Source: Candidatus Dojkabacteria bacterium (GTDB taxonomy: Bacteria > Patescibacteria > Dojkabacteria > SC72). Taken from it: 64,000 bases of DNA. The translations under genes and the position numbers were made by a program. The notes beneath the pieces are model-generated. The model searched no databases and was not told where the DNA came from. It saw nothing but the letters and a program-made list of their open reading frames with translations. Of this stretch, positions 17,701 to 28,380 are shown piece by piece; the first letter of the stretch is position 1; each line of letters begins with the position of its first letter. The stretch covers positions 434,001 through 498,000 of the forward strand of contig JALNYV010000001.1 of assembly GCA_023229785.1 (NCBI GenBank), given 5' to 3'.

Positions 17701-20700
17701 TTATATTATTTTAATCTCCTCTATATCTCTTACATCTGTTATCTGAACTCCCTTACCACTTGGAACATCTCTTCCAACAATTACGTTCTCTTTCATACCT
17801 CTTAAGTAGTCCACAGTTCCAACAATTGAGGCACTTGTAAGCACTCTTACTTGTTGCTCAAATGACATAGCAGAAAGGAAGCTCTCTGTGTACAAAGCTG
17901 AAGCTTTAATACCCATAAATCTTGGCTGTACATATGCAACATTCTTTCCTTGCTCAAGTAACATCTCATTTTTAATACCAGATATATATTTGCTAACCAA
18001 AGATCCAACAAGCATTCCAGAATCTCCACCACTAAGAACTCTTCCTAGTCTTGCTGTTTGTCTGATAATTGTCTCTATATGAACATCATCAAGTGATACA
18101 CCTTGCTCATTGAATACTTTCTGAATTTCATCAAGTACATACTTCTGAGTAGTAAAGATATCAATCTTTGCTAATTTCTTTGGGTCAAGGGAGCCTTCAG
18201 TCAAAGCTTGACCAGCATATACATCGTCTCCATCTTTGACTAAGATTGTGACATTTGGCAATACATTTATTACTTCTGTTGCTTTTTTATTTCCAATCAC
18301 AGTAAGTAAGCCACCCTTTAGTGTTACAACTCCATCAAATCTAGCCTGTCTTTCAACACTATCTGCATCAATAAACAAGAGTTGTCCCATCTTTACCTTT
18401 GATCCATCTGTTACAGCTATTTTTACTACATCACTTACAACATATGTTATATCTTGTGCCCTTGTTCCTTCAATTGAAATTGTAGCTGAATCGTCTTCCG
18501 CAACTTCAACCTTGGCTTTTCCGTTTATAGTTGACATTTCTGCTTCAGCCTTAGGGCTTCTTGCTTCGAAAAGCTCTTCAATTCTTGGAAGTCCTTGAGT
18601 AATGTCCGTTCTCTGAACACCTCCCTTATGGAATGTTTGCATTGTCATTTGTGTTCCAGGCTCTCCGATTGATTGAGCTGCAATTACACCAACTGCCTTA
18701 CCCATATCAATGATATGGTCTTGCTCTAGGTCATATCCGTAACAGTTCTGACATACTCCAATTGGAGAATTACACAATATCGGTGTCCTTACATATACCT
18801 CGTTTATCTCACTCTTATCTATCTTTTGAGCAGCCTCTCTATTAATTGGCAGATTCTTTTCGACTATCACTTTTCCTTTCTTGTCGAGGATATCACTTGC
18901 TGCTATCCTTCCATATATTCTATCTTCAAAGCCAAGTCTTCTATCATCGCTTCTCCCTATCTTAAGTCCCTTTCCATCATATCCACAGTCATCCATCCTA
19001 ATAATCACATCGTGAGCAACGTCAACTAATTTTCTTGTTAAGTATCCAGATGAAGATGTTCTAAGAGATCTGTCTGCAATTCCCTTTCTTCCAGTATTAC
19101 TTGCTACAAAATACTCAAAAGCATTTAATCCATCTCTAAAGTTTCCTTTAATTGGAAGTGGAACCCAGTTTCCTGAGGAATCTCTTACCATTCCCTTAAG
19201 TGTGACTATCTGTCTTACCTGAATCTTGCTTCCGTTTGTGTTTGATTCAATCATTTGATAAATAGAATTATCTTTAGGAAATTTCTTCCATGCTTCCTCA
19301 ACCATAGCGTCTGCAAAGTCTTGCCACATATTTACAGAAAGGTTCAATCTCTCTTCTTGTGTGCTTAGCCCCTGTAGATAGTTCTCTTGCAATTGTGCTT
19401 CTTTTTCCTCTATTCCTTTTAATTTTTCCTTCATATCAATATCAACCTTACAATCGCTCATTGAGAAACTGAATGCTAGATCTGTTGCATATTTAAACCC
19501 TAAATCTTTAAGATCATCAAGTAGCTTTACACATACTTCTAATGGATATCGAATTCGGACATCTTCAACTATCCTTCTTACCTCAGTATCTCCAATTCTA
19601 ATATTTACAAAAGGATAATCCTCAGGTAGTACGGAGTTAAAGATTACTCTTCCAACCGATGTCTTAATTACTTCTCCTTTTCCCTTAACAATTATCAACT
19701 CTGTTGCTGTAATATTCCCTCTTTCAAAGGCTTTTTTTGCATCATCGAAGCTTCCAAACATCTTTGGCTTTTTAACCTCAGCTAAATCTGTTAAGAGGAA
19801 GTATCCCATCAACATATCCTTAGTTGGGTTTGCAAGAAGCTTTCCGTTACTTATGTTTACAATATTCTTTTCAGCTAACATTCTCTCTTTAACTTCTGTT
19901 AGGGCCTCATCTGTTAATACAACATGTAACGACATTTGGTCACCATCGAAGTCAGCGTTGAATGCTTTACAAATCAATGGGTGAATTCTAATTGCCTCTC
20001 CTTCTACAAGTCTTGGATAGAATGCTTGAATTGAGTATTTGTGAAGAGTTGGAGCACGATTTAGCATTACTGGTCTTCCTTTAATTACATCCTCAAGAAT
20101 ATCCCAAATAATGTCATCGCCTGCTTCAATCATGTCTTTTGCTATTCTAATATTTGGAGCAAATTCAAGCTCTAATAGTTTGTTAATCACGAATGGCTTA
20201 TACACCTCAAGTGCAATAGACTTTGGAAAACCACACTGATTCAATTTCAATGTTGCGTCTCCAATAATTACTGCTCTTCCTGAGTAGTCAACTCTTTTTC
20301 CAAGAAGGTTTCTTCTAAAGATTCCCTTTTTACCTCGAAGCTCATCTGTTAATGATTGGTATGGAAGCTTCTTATTGTTCATCATTGGCTTACTTGGTCT
20401 ATGAGAGTTATCGATTAGTGCATCAACAGCCTCTTGAAGCATCCTCTTCTCATTTCTCAAAATAACATCGGGTGCACCAATAGAGATAAGTCTAGCTAAT
20501 CTGTTATTCCTATTTATAATTCTTCTATAAAGGTCGTTTAAGTCACTGGTTGCAAATTTACCTCCTGACAGAAGGATTATTGGTCGAAGCTCAGGTGGAA
20601 TAACTGGGAGGATATTCATCACCATCCATTCAGGTCTAATAGAATTCTTTCTAAATCCTTCCAAATATTGAAGTCTTCTAATTGTAGTTGACTTGTTTTC

Positions 20701-21597
20701 TCCTTTTTCTGTTTTTGCTAACTTGTTTAGCTTTACAATTTCCTTTTCAAGGTCAATCTTTTTAAGAAGTGCCTCAACAGCTTCTGCTCCCATCTTTGCA
20801 TCAAAGAAAACCAAATCTCTATCCGCCAAGTCAATATATTCTTCCTCCGTTAATACTCCTCCTACTTCAATCTTCTCTATTAATTTGGCAAGTTTTGTAT
20901 AGAAGGCATCAACAGATTCCTCAATTTCTGCAAACTGCTTTCTTGTTTTAGCCTGGCTCTGTTTAAATTTATATTCAACTTGATTTGTTTTGAATTCAAG
21001 TGCTTTCGGATTCTTTTCTTCTTTCTTAAGTTTCTTTATTTCACCATCATGCTCGGTTTGGTCTGAAGCTAGAGACTCGGCCAAGTCTTTTTCAACTTTA
21101 TCTAATTCATCCAGTTTTAATTTTTCGACTTTCTTAATTGTTTCATCTCTCTTATCTCTTTGCACATCCACTACCATATATCTTGTGTAATATATTACAG
21201 AAAGAAGCTTTTTATGTGGCATATCTAAGACAATTGAGAGCTTGTTTGGAATGCTATATGCAAACCACACATGAACAACTGGAACAGAAAGCTTTATATG
21301 CCCCATTCTATCTCTTCGAACGCTTTTTGTTGTTACCTCTACTCCACATTTGTCACATACTATGCCCTTATATCTAATCTTTTTATATTTACCGCAGTAA
21401 CACTCGTAGTTCTTGCTAGGTCCAAAGATTTTTTCACAAAACAGTCCCTCTGGCTCTGGTCTGAAGGTTCTATAGTTAATAGTCTCTGCCTTTGTAACCT
21501 CACCATAGCTCCAACTTAAGACATCTTCAGGAGACGCTAAAGTAAGCTTGATTGCGTCAAAATCTTTGTAATTATCTTTTTTAATTCTGTTCATCAT
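17701..21597 (-). CDS. rpoC: RNA polymerase subunit beta'
   Basis: 1298 residues. The N-terminal zinc site ([20 protein letters not shown]), the clamp, the absolutely conserved Mg-binding NADFDGDQM, the bridge-helix/trigger-loop region ([17 protein letters not shown]) and the second zinc site ([13 protein letters not shown] with an upstream partner) are all visible. A Glu/Lys-rich coiled-coil insert of about 150 residues lies near position 150-300. The start overlaps the end of rpoB by 17 bp, which indicates coupled translation. Confidence 0.98.
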   Translation of the reverse strand: MMNRIKKDNYKDFDAIKLTLASPEDVLSWSYGEVTKAETINYRTFRPEPEGLFCEKIFGPSKNYECYCGKYKKIRYKGIVCDKCGVEVTTKSVRRDRMGHIKLSVPVVHVWFAYSIPNKLSIVLDMPHKKLLSVIYYTRYMVVDVQRDKRDETIKKVEKLKLDELDKVEKDLAESLASDQTEHDGEIKKLKKEEKNPKALEFKTNQVEYKFKQSQAKTRKQFAEIEESVDAFYTKLAKLIEKIEVGGVLTEEEYIDLADRDLVFFDAKMGAEAVEALLKKIDLEKEIVKLNKLAKTEKGENKSTTIRRLQYLEGFRKNSIRPEWMVMNILPVIPPELRPIILLSGGKFATSDLNDLYRRIINRNNRLARLISIGAPDVILRNEKRMLQEAVDALIDNSHRPSKPMMNNKKLPYQSLTDELRGKKGIFRRNLLGKRVDYSGRAVIIGDATLKLNQCGFPKSIALEVYKPFVINKLLELEFAPNIRIAKDMIEAGDDIIWDILEDVIKGRPVMLNRAPTLHKYSIQAFYPRLVEGEAIRIHPLICKAFNADFDGDQMSLHVVLTDEALTEVKERMLAEKNIVNISNGKLLANPTKDMLMGYFLLTDLAEVKKPKMFGSFDDAKKAFERGNITATELIIVKGKGEVIKTSVGRVIFNSVLPEDYPFVNIRIGDTEVRRIVEDVRIRYPLEVCVKLLDDLKDLGFKYATDLAFSFSMSDCKVDIDMKEKLKGIEEKEAQLQENYLQGLSTQEERLNLSVNMWQDFADAMVEEAWKKFPKDNSIYQMIESNTNGSKIQVRQIVTLKGMVRDSSGNWVPLPIKGNFRDGLNAFEYFVASNTGRKGIADRSLRTSSSGYLTRKLVDVAHDVIIRMDDCGYDGKGLKIGRSDDRRLGFEDRIYGRIAASDILDKKGKVIVEKNLPINREAAQKIDKSEINEVYVRTPILCNSPIGVCQNCYGYDLEQDHIIDMGKAVGVIAAQSIGEPGTQMTMQTFHKGGVQRTDITQGLPRIEELFEARSPKAEAEMSTINGKAKVEVAEDDSATISIEGTRAQDITYVVSDVVKIAVTDGSKVKMGQLLFIDADSVERQARFDGVVTLKGGLLTVIGNKKATEVINVLPNVTILVKDGDDVYAGQALTEGSLDPKKLAKIDIFTTQKYVLDEIQKVFNEQGVSLDDVHIETIIRQTARLGRVLSGGDSGMLVGSLVSKYISGIKNEMLLEQGKNVAYVQPRFMGIKASALYTESFLSAMSFEQQVRVLTSASIVGTVDYLRGMKENVIVGRDVPSGKGVQITDVRDIEEIKII

Positions 21598-24500
21598 TAT
21601 TTTGTACTACCTCTAACTGAGGCTGGTTAGAAATTAAATCGATTTTTAGTCCGAGAGCATTTAACTCCCTGACTAACACTTTGAAACTCTCGGGAATATT
21701 TACATTCTGAATCTTTTCCCCATGGATAATTGCCTTATATGCGGCACTTCTTCCATTAATATCATCTGATTTAATAGTCAACATTTCTTTAAGTGCTGCA
21801 GGAGTTCCATGAGCTTCAAGTGCCCACACTTCCATTTCTCCAAATCTCTGTCCTCCCATTTGAGCTTTTCCTCCAAGTGGCTGTTGGGTTACAACTGTGT
21901 ATGGACCAGTTGATCTTGCATGTACTTTTTCATCTGCGATATGGTGAAGCTTTAAGATATACTTAGTTCCAACAGTAATTAGCTTTGGGAACTTCTCACC
22001 TGTTCTTCCATCCCACAATTCTGTTTTCTCTTCCATATCGAACCCATTCTTTTTCATTTGCTTTTCTAACCATTCCATATTCACACCCTCAAAGAGTGGA
22101 ACTGCAAATTTCTCACCAAGAAGTGCTGCATATTTCCCAAAATGCACTTCGACTGCCTGTCCCATATTCATTCTTTTGATAAATGTTGGGGTTAAAACCA
22201 GGTCTACTGGTTGTCCATCTGTGGTAAATGGCATGTCTTCAACTGGTTTAATAGCTGCAACAGTGTTCTTGTCACCGTGTCTTCCAGAAATCTTATCTCC
22301 GAAGTTAATCTTTTTAGTTTTTGCAACCCATATCTTTACTTGTTGTAACACCCCTGGTGCTAACTTATCTCCTTTTTCAACACTTAGAAGCTGAGTTTTG
22401 ATTACTACTCCTTCTTCTCCATGTGGAAGACGCAATGAGTTATCTCTAATATCGCTACTTGCCTCACCAAAGATTGCTCTAAGCAATCTCTCTTCGGCAG
22501 TTAACTCTTGCTCACCACGAGGAGCCACAACTCCAACTAAAATATCTCCACTTCGAACTTTAACTCCAGTTCTAACAACTCCCATCTCGTCTAACTTTTG
22601 CAATATCCTATCTCCAACATGTGGAATATCTGCTGTGATTATTTCTGGACCAAGCTCTGTATCTCTAATTTCAACTGAATGCTCTCTAATATGTACCGAT
22701 GTTAGAAGGTCATCTTTTACAACTCTTTCAGAAATGACAACTGAGTCTTCATAGTTAAAGCCTTCATAGAGCATTAGGGCAACTTTAAGGTTAATTCCAA
22801 CTGCGAGCTCTCCATTTATCATTGTTGGACCATCGACTAATAGGTCTCCTTTGGCAAATTTTTGTCCTGGCTCAACCCTCACAGTTTGAGAAAATGATGT
22901 GTTGTTGTTTGACCTACTAAATTTCTTAATTACATAATCCCTCTTTCCCGCTGTCTCATATTTCACTGTTAGTCTAGTTGCATCTGCGTACTCAACAACT
23001 CCCTTTTCTTGTGCAAATATTGCCCAACTACTTTGGGCTCCTACAACTTCCTCATAACCGGTTCCAATTAAAGGAGCCTCCTGTTTAACAAGAGGAACGC
23101 CTTGTCTTTGCATGTTAGAACCAGCCAAAGCCCTCATTGAGTCATCGTGTGCTACGAAAGGAATAAGTGCCATTCCAAGGCCTGATTGTTGACTTGCTAC
23201 AACATCTACGTTAGTAACATTCTGAACATTTTCCAAAACAAAATCTCCAGCGTGTCTAACAGGGACAAGTGATTCTGTTATATTTCCAAACTCATCTTGG
23301 GTAACAGTTGCTACAGAAATATTTTTGTTTTCCTCTTCTAGGGCATCAAAGAAAGCTATTTCGTCCGTTACAAAAGCCACAACTGAAATTTCTGAAAGAA
23401 CATCAACTGATTTTAACTTTTTTGCAATCTCTGGAGTAATGATGTTTCCTGCTTTTGCAACAATTGTCTTTCCCATTTTAATATCTTCCAAAGGAATTCT
23501 GTTTACAGCGTCTTTCCCGTTATTTGCAACACAATTTTTAACAGCCCTATATGGCGCTTCAATAAAACCAAAATCATTGATTCGAGCAAGCACTGCAAGT
23601 TGTGTAACAACTCCAATAGCCTGACTTTCAGGAGAAGTTACGGGATCAAATCTAGAGTAGTGAGAATTATGAACTTCTCGAACACTAAATGTTGCTCTTT
23701 CCTTTGCAAGTCCACCTGGACCAGCTGCGGTTACCTTTCTCTTGTTTTCTAACTCTGCAAGGATATTTGATTGCTCTAAGAATGCTGACAATTGGTTTGC
23801 ACCAAAGAATGCCTGCATTGCGGCAGATACTGGCTTAGTACTAATTAACATAGAAGGAGTTAACTTTGTGTCTTGTCCATACATACTCATCTTATCTTTA
23901 ATATTCTTCTCTAGTCTTCTAACACCAACAGCAAGCTGTCTTACTAAAACTTCTCCAACACTTCTAATCCTTCTGTTACTTAGATGATCAATATCATCTG
24001 GCTTAACATATCCATTGTTAACTTCAATTAACTTTCTAATTAAAGCTATTAAATCGTCAACATATAGTTTGCAACCATCACCCTCTAGTGGATAGTTTAG
24101 TCCTAGTTTTCTGTTTATTTGGTATCTTCCAACTCTCCCAATTTCAAACTTTCTTGTATTAAAGAAGTGTCCTTTAATATATTTCTCTGCACTATCTAGG
24201 GTTACTGATTCATCAGGTCGAAGCTTATTGTAAACACTAACAACAGCCTCGTCCTTACTCTTGGTGAAATCTCGTGCTAAGGTGCTGTCTATATATTTGT
24301 ACTCTTCATGTGTATCAACATCGGCAAAGAGCTTCTTTATATCTTCATCAGAATCAAAACCAAGTACTCTGAAAAGTTCTGTTATTAGAACCCTTGGTCG
24401 TTTTGGAATTAGTCTAATGGAGATAACGTTGTGCTTGCTTACTTCAAATTCATACCAAGGTCCTTTTCCAGGCATAAGTCGGGCCTTGTATAGTGTTCGT

Positions 24501-24967
24501 CCTGGCATTGTTTCGTCTTCTTCAAATAGGACACCTTCTGCTCTTACAATTTGATGAGTAACAACCCTCTTAACCCCGTTTACTACAAAATATCCATCAG
24601 CGGTCATCATTGGAAGATCTGTTATGAATATTTGTTGCTCCTTAATTTCTCCTGTTTTATTGTTTAGCAATTGAACCGTTGCATATACAGGAGATTCGTA
24701 TGACAAACCTTTTTGAGTTGCTTCATCTACTGTTCTATATGGGTCACCAATCTTGAAGTCTTTAAATTCTAGTGTCCACATCTTCTCCATTGTGTCCTTT
24801 ACTGGGTTTATTTCAGTAAAGAGCTCATTAAAACCTGTTTGGAGAAACTTGTTGAATGAATTTAATTGCGCTTCTATTAAATTGGGGAACTCAATCTTTC
24901 GGTGAGAGCCTGTTCCAAGATTAATTCTTCCGGCTCTGTTTCGAATCATTTCATTTGATTTAGACAT
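21581..24967 (-). CDS. rpoB: RNA polymerase subunit beta
   Basis: 1128 residues, with the rifampicin region (FFGANQLSAFLEQSNILAEL, then GPGGLAKERATFSVREVHNSHYSR), where the usual SQFMDQ reads SAFLEQ, the hybrid-binding GSNMQRQGVPLV, the active-site KLAPG and the C-terminal KAQMGGQRFGEMEVWALEAHG. It is preceded by a strong promoter and a leader of about 120 nt; rplJ and rplL, the usual upstream genes, are absent. The N-terminal stretch GSHRKIEFPNLIEAQLNSF is typical. Confidence 0.98.
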   Translation of the reverse strand: MSKSNEMIRNRAGRINLGTGSHRKIEFPNLIEAQLNSFNKFLQTGFNELFTEINPVKDTMEKMWTLEFKDFKIGDPYRTVDEATQKGLSYESPVYATVQLLNNKTGEIKEQQIFITDLPMMTADGYFVVNGVKRVVTHQIVRAEGVLFEEDETMPGRTLYKARLMPGKGPWYEFEVSKHNVISIRLIPKRPRVLITELFRVLGFDSDEDIKKLFADVDTHEEYKYIDSTLARDFTKSKDEAVVSVYNKLRPDESVTLDSAEKYIKGHFFNTRKFEIGRVGRYQINRKLGLNYPLEGDGCKLYVDDLIALIRKLIEVNNGYVKPDDIDHLSNRRIRSVGEVLVRQLAVGVRRLEKNIKDKMSMYGQDTKLTPSMLISTKPVSAAMQAFFGANQLSAFLEQSNILAELENKRKVTAAGPGGLAKERATFSVREVHNSHYSRFDPVTSPESQAIGVVTQLAVLARINDFGFIEAPYRAVKNCVANNGKDAVNRIPLEDIKMGKTIVAKAGNIITPEIAKKLKSVDVLSEISVVAFVTDEIAFFDALEEENKNISVATVTQDEFGNITESLVPVRHAGDFVLENVQNVTNVDVVASQQSGLGMALIPFVAHDDSMRALAGSNMQRQGVPLVKQEAPLIGTGYEEVVGAQSSWAIFAQEKGVVEYADATRLTVKYETAGKRDYVIKKFSRSNNNTSFSQTVRVEPGQKFAKGDLLVDGPTMINGELAVGINLKVALMLYEGFNYEDSVVISERVVKDDLLTSVHIREHSVEIRDTELGPEIITADIPHVGDRILQKLDEMGVVRTGVKVRSGDILVGVVAPRGEQELTAEERLLRAIFGEASSDIRDNSLRLPHGEEGVVIKTQLLSVEKGDKLAPGVLQQVKIWVAKTKKINFGDKISGRHGDKNTVAAIKPVEDMPFTTDGQPVDLVLTPTFIKRMNMGQAVEVHFGKYAALLGEKFAVPLFEGVNMEWLEKQMKKNGFDMEEKTELWDGRTGEKFPKLITVGTKYILKLHHIADEKVHARSTGPYTVVTQQPLGGKAQMGGQRFGEMEVWALEAHGTPAALKEMLTIKSDDINGRSAAYKAIIHGEKIQNVNIPESFKVLVRELNALGLKIDLISNQPQLEVVQNNDEQN

Positions 24968-25095
24968 TGAGTGTATTTTTGGCTTTAAATTAAACTAAAA
25001 ATGCATCTTTTAGTTAAAATAAATGACAATGGTACTGGTACATCAAACAGATGTAAAAGCGCCATTCCAAGCCATTTATTCGAGAGCAACGGCGG
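24968..25095 (-). other. rpoB leader RNA region, possible regulatory structure
   Basis: About 120 nt of untranslated leader. It holds an 8-bp inverted repeat (AACTAAAA/TTTTAGTT, about 24990-25013) shortly before the ATG, a repeated GCCATT block (25062-25077) and a GGTACTGGTAC repeat. No known riboswitch is recognised. Most other genes here have almost no leader, so a conserved structure is possible. Confidence 0.4.
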
Positions 25096-25124
25096 ATAGT
25101 ACCATATTTACCTAGTCTTGTCAA
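25096..25124 (-). promoter_or_regulatory. rpoBC-rpsLG promoter
   Basis: Near-consensus sigma-70 promoter on the minus strand: TTGACA (25124-25119), 17-bp spacer, TACTAT (25101-25096), with TGG just before the -10 (extended -10). Confidence 0.88.
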
Positions 25125-25200
25125 AGAAAAAGAAGTTAATTTTTCATAATATACCTGTGATTTTTGAAAGTCAAAGGGTTGGCAAATATACCTATCTTTG

Positions 25201-25209
25201 TGCTATAAC
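25201..25209 (+). promoter_or_regulatory. ftsK extended -10 promoter, leaderless type
   Basis: TG-c-TATAAC, ending 6 nt before the ftsK ATG at 25216. Confidence 0.65.
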
Positions 25210-25215
25210 AAATAG

Positions 25216-27405
25216 ATGAAAAAAAGAGGAAGGAAGAAAATTGAAAAGAATATCAATATTAAAAGTGATGAAACTAAGATTGTTTTCGGTATTCTTGTAC
25301 TAATAATAGGGATAACAATATCAATATCTCCTTTTTTTGATGCAAAAGCCTTTAGATTTCTATCTGAATTTTTAGGTTTTAGCTCAATTTTATGGGGATT
25401 GACACTAATATATTTCTCCTTTAGGTTTTTAATCTCTCACGCGTTCTTTAAATCTGTAAAGGTTCAACTTGGATTAATACTGCTCTCAACCTCATTTGCA
25501 ACATTCCTTCTTTTTTGGACTCCTGTTGAAATATTGCAGACTACAACAGATTTTTCTACAAGTGGAGGACAACTTGGTTACGGAATCCATATGCTTCTTT
25601 TAGGTAGTGTAGGGCAATTTATAGAATTTTTAATTCTAATCTTCTCCTTTATTCTCTCAATATCTCTCTTGACAAACATTACACTTGCTCAGATTAGGGA
25701 TTTCCTAGTCAATACTTTTTCAAAGGAGAAGTCACAAGAGAAAGAGTTAGACAGATTAGAGAAAAGCCTAAACATTTCTGGAGAAGAAGGAGTAATCAAA
25801 GATGAAGAGGCCCAAGAAAGGGTCGAAAAGATATTTGAAAAGAAAGGATTTCTTGGCATGTTTGGATCAGGCGATAAGGAGAAAAAAGCAGAAGAAGAGA
25901 AGGTTGAGCCAGAAATACCAGAAATGAAAGACGGGGAAAGGAAAAAGTATGAAAATGAAAACGGGATTGATAACACTGCAAGGTATCTAAATTGGAAACT
26001 ACCAACTGTTGACCTGCTTCAAGACCCTATCGTTAGAGCACAAAATAAAGAGGTATATAAAAGGAATGCACTAATAATAGAGCGAACCCTTGCTAGTTTT
26101 GGAGTGCAAAGCAAGGTTGTTGAAGTTCTTGTTGGCCCAACAGTTGTTCAATATGCTCTAAGCATTGGTGTTGGACAGAAAGTGTCAAAAATTCAAAACC
26201 TAGCAAACGATTTAGCCCTTGCACTTGCCGCACCAGCAAGTAGTGTCAGGATTGAAACTCCAATTCCAGGAACGTCCCTTGTCGGAATTGAAGTCCCTAA
26301 TCCAATGCCAAATTATGTCTATATAAAAGAGCTGATTCAAAAGCTAAACGCAGAAAAAGATAAATATGAACTACCTTTGGTGTTTGGTAAAGATATTGCT
26401 GGAAAAATGATAATAAAGGACTTAACTCAAATGCCTCACTTGCTTGTTGCTGGAGCAACTGGAACGGGTAAGTCTGTCGGAATAAATGCGATGTTGATTT
26501 CACTTTTAATGACAAAAACTCCTGATGAGCTAAGGCTAATTTTGGTTGATCCAAAGATGGTCGAGATGAATCCTTACAACGGAATTCCTCACCTTCTGAC
26601 TCCAGTTATTACTGATATGGAACTAGTTGTTAATGCGATGCAGTGGGCACTCGAGGAGATGCAGGTTAGGTATAGAATGTTAAAACAGGCTGGAGTGAGA
26701 AAAGTGAGTGAATATAATCAGAAGATGGGATACTCTGCAATGCCATATATCGTTATCGTTGTTGATGAAATGGCCGACCTAATGCTTTCAACTGGTATTG
26801 ATGTCGAAACAAAGATAGTCAGACTTGCACAGATGTCCAGAGCAGTTGGAATACATCTAATTCTTGCAACACAAAGGCCTTCTGTAAATGTGGTTACAGG
26901 ACTTATCAAAGCAAACATTCCTGCAAGAATGGCATTTAGCGTCGCAAGTGGTACAGATTCAAGAGTCATTATTGATCAGGTAGGTGCAGAAAATCTAATT
27001 GGAAACGGTGATATGCTATTTAAATCTCCAAAGGATATGAGACCAGTTAGAATTCAAGGCGCACTAAGTGAAATCAAGGAACTAGATAAGATCATTAAGT
27101 TTATCAAGGATCAAACATACGAAGTCGATTACTCAGAGGAAGTTGTCGCACCAAGAGGTGAAAACGGTAAGACAATTGAAAGCAACGGGGGCAGTGACAA
27201 CCCATTATTTATGGACGCAGTAAATGTTGTTGTTAATGCGCAGAAAGCCTCAGCATCCCTTCTTCAAAGGAAATTGAAGATTGGTTACAATAGGGCAGCA
27301 ACACTAATGGACGAATTGGAGGAGGCTAAAATTGTTGGGCCAGCAGATGGTAGCAATGCAAGAAAGGTTTTGATTACCTCAACAAATCAAATAGTTAAAA
27401 AGTAG
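25216..27405 (+). CDS. ftsK: DNA translocase FtsK
   Basis: 729 residues. Four N-terminal membrane segments (residues 20-160), a charged linker, then the motor domain with Walker A GATGTGKS (G413), Walker B-type VIVVDEMADLM and the LILATQRPS motif. A C-terminal winged-helix gamma domain (SLLQRKLKIGYNRAATLMDELEEAKIVGP) would read KOPS. It pumps DNA through the septum and drives dimer resolution at division. It heads a long plus-strand gene run and faces rpoB divergently. Confidence 0.95.
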   Translation: MKKRGRKKIEKNINIKSDETKIVFGILVLIIGITISISPFFDAKAFRFLSEFLGFSSILWGLTLIYFSFRFLISHAFFKSVKVQLGLILLSTSFATFLLFWTPVEILQTTTDFSTSGGQLGYGIHMLLLGSVGQFIEFLILIFSFILSISLLTNITLAQIRDFLVNTFSKEKSQEKELDRLEKSLNISGEEGVIKDEEAQERVEKIFEKKGFLGMFGSGDKEKKAEEEKVEPEIPEMKDGERKKYENENGIDNTARYLNWKLPTVDLLQDPIVRAQNKEVYKRNALIIERTLASFGVQSKVVEVLVGPTVVQYALSIGVGQKVSKIQNLANDLALALAAPASSVRIETPIPGTSLVGIEVPNPMPNYVYIKELIQKLNAEKDKYELPLVFGKDIAGKMIIKDLTQMPHLLVAGATGTGKSVGINAMLISLLMTKTPDELRLILVDPKMVEMNPYNGIPHLLTPVITDMELVVNAMQWALEEMQVRYRMLKQAGVRKVSEYNQKMGYSAMPYIVIVVDEMADLMLSTGIDVETKIVRLAQMSRAVGIHLILATQRPSVNVVTGLIKANIPARMAFSVASGTDSRVIIDQVGAENLIGNGDMLFKSPKDMRPVRIQGALSEIKELDKIIKFIKDQTYEVDYSEEVVAPRGENGKTIESNGGSDNPLFMDAVNVVVNAQKASASLLQRKLKIGYNRAATLMDELEEAKIVGPADGSNARKVLITSTNQIVKK

Positions 27406-27434
27406 TATTAATTTCTGCCCCAATATTTGTATAT

Positions 27435-28367
27435 ATGATAACATCAGGAGAGATATTAAAAAACAAAAGAAAAGCGCTTGGGAAGACAGTTTTCGAGGTT
27501 TCACAGGAAACGAAAATTCAGGAGAAATATATAAAAGCATTAGAGGTAAATGAGTTTTCATCTTTTGACTCCCCAGTGTTCATAAGTGGTTTCATAAAGA
27601 TTTATGGAGAATATCTTGATTTGGACGTTGACAAACTTCTTGCCCTCTTTCGAAGAGCTTCAGAGAAAAGCGTGAAATCAGCTCAAACAACAAAACAGAA
27701 GAAATACTCTTTTAAGAAACTTCTCACTCCCCAGATAATTTCAATTGCATCTATCTTGCTAATCGCTTTGATGGCTTTAATTTATCTTTACATTCAATAC
27801 AATAGTTTCCAGAAAATCCCATCGCTTGAAATTCTACAGCCAAAAAACGGATTAATAGTTAATACTGAAGAAATAGAAGTGAGTGGAAAGACAACCGTAG
27901 GATCAATTCTAACAATTAACAATGTCTCAGCAGAAAACAACTTAGGAGTGTTTTCTTCCAAAATTAAGCTAAACCAAGGAGATAATATAATACTGGTCAT
28001 TGCAAAAAACCCGAAAAACAGCAAGGTAGAAAATAGACAACAGATAAATATTAAATATGAAAAACCCGCAGTTCTTTCAGAACAAACAAAGAAGGCACAT
28101 ACAGTTCGAATTATCGTAGATGGAAACAATCCTTGGGTTCAATTAATCATTGACGACAGGCAAAAGTTTCTAGATCCACATATGGCAACAGGTAAGTCAG
28201 AGAGATTCAGTGCATTAGAATCAGTACAGGTAATATCTGGGATACCGTCTGTAACAAAGGTATATATTGATGGTATTCTGAGACCATTTGTAATTAATCC
28301 GGTAAGCAGGAGTGGCACACTTTCGTGTACAATTAACAACGACGTAGTGAATTGTGATAAGGAATGA
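27435..28367 (+). CDS. RodZ-like protein: Xre HTH, membrane segment, external domain
   Basis: 310 residues. An N-terminal helix-turn-helix (GEILKNKRKALGKTVFEVSQETKI, then YIKALEVNEF) is followed by one membrane segment (about residues 102-120), an Ig-like domain (LEILQPKNGLIVNTEEIEVSGKT) and a C-terminal DUF4115-like domain (NPWVQLIIDDRQKFLDP). RodZ links MreB to the wall machinery and sets cell shape. No mreB is in this window. It lies 29 bp after ftsK and 13 bp before dnaG. Confidence 0.82.
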   Translation: MITSGEILKNKRKALGKTVFEVSQETKIQEKYIKALEVNEFSSFDSPVFISGFIKIYGEYLDLDVDKLLALFRRASEKSVKSAQTTKQKKYSFKKLLTPQIISIASILLIALMALIYLYIQYNSFQKIPSLEILQPKNGLIVNTEEIEVSGKTTVGSILTINNVSAENNLGVFSSKIKLNQGDNIILVIAKNPKNSKVENRQQINIKYEKPAVLSEQTKKAHTVRIIVDGNNPWVQLIIDDRQKFLDPHMATGKSERFSALESVQVISGIPSVTKVYIDGILRPFVINPVSRSGTLSCTINNDVVNCDKE

Positions 28368-28380
28368 GGTAAAATAAGGC

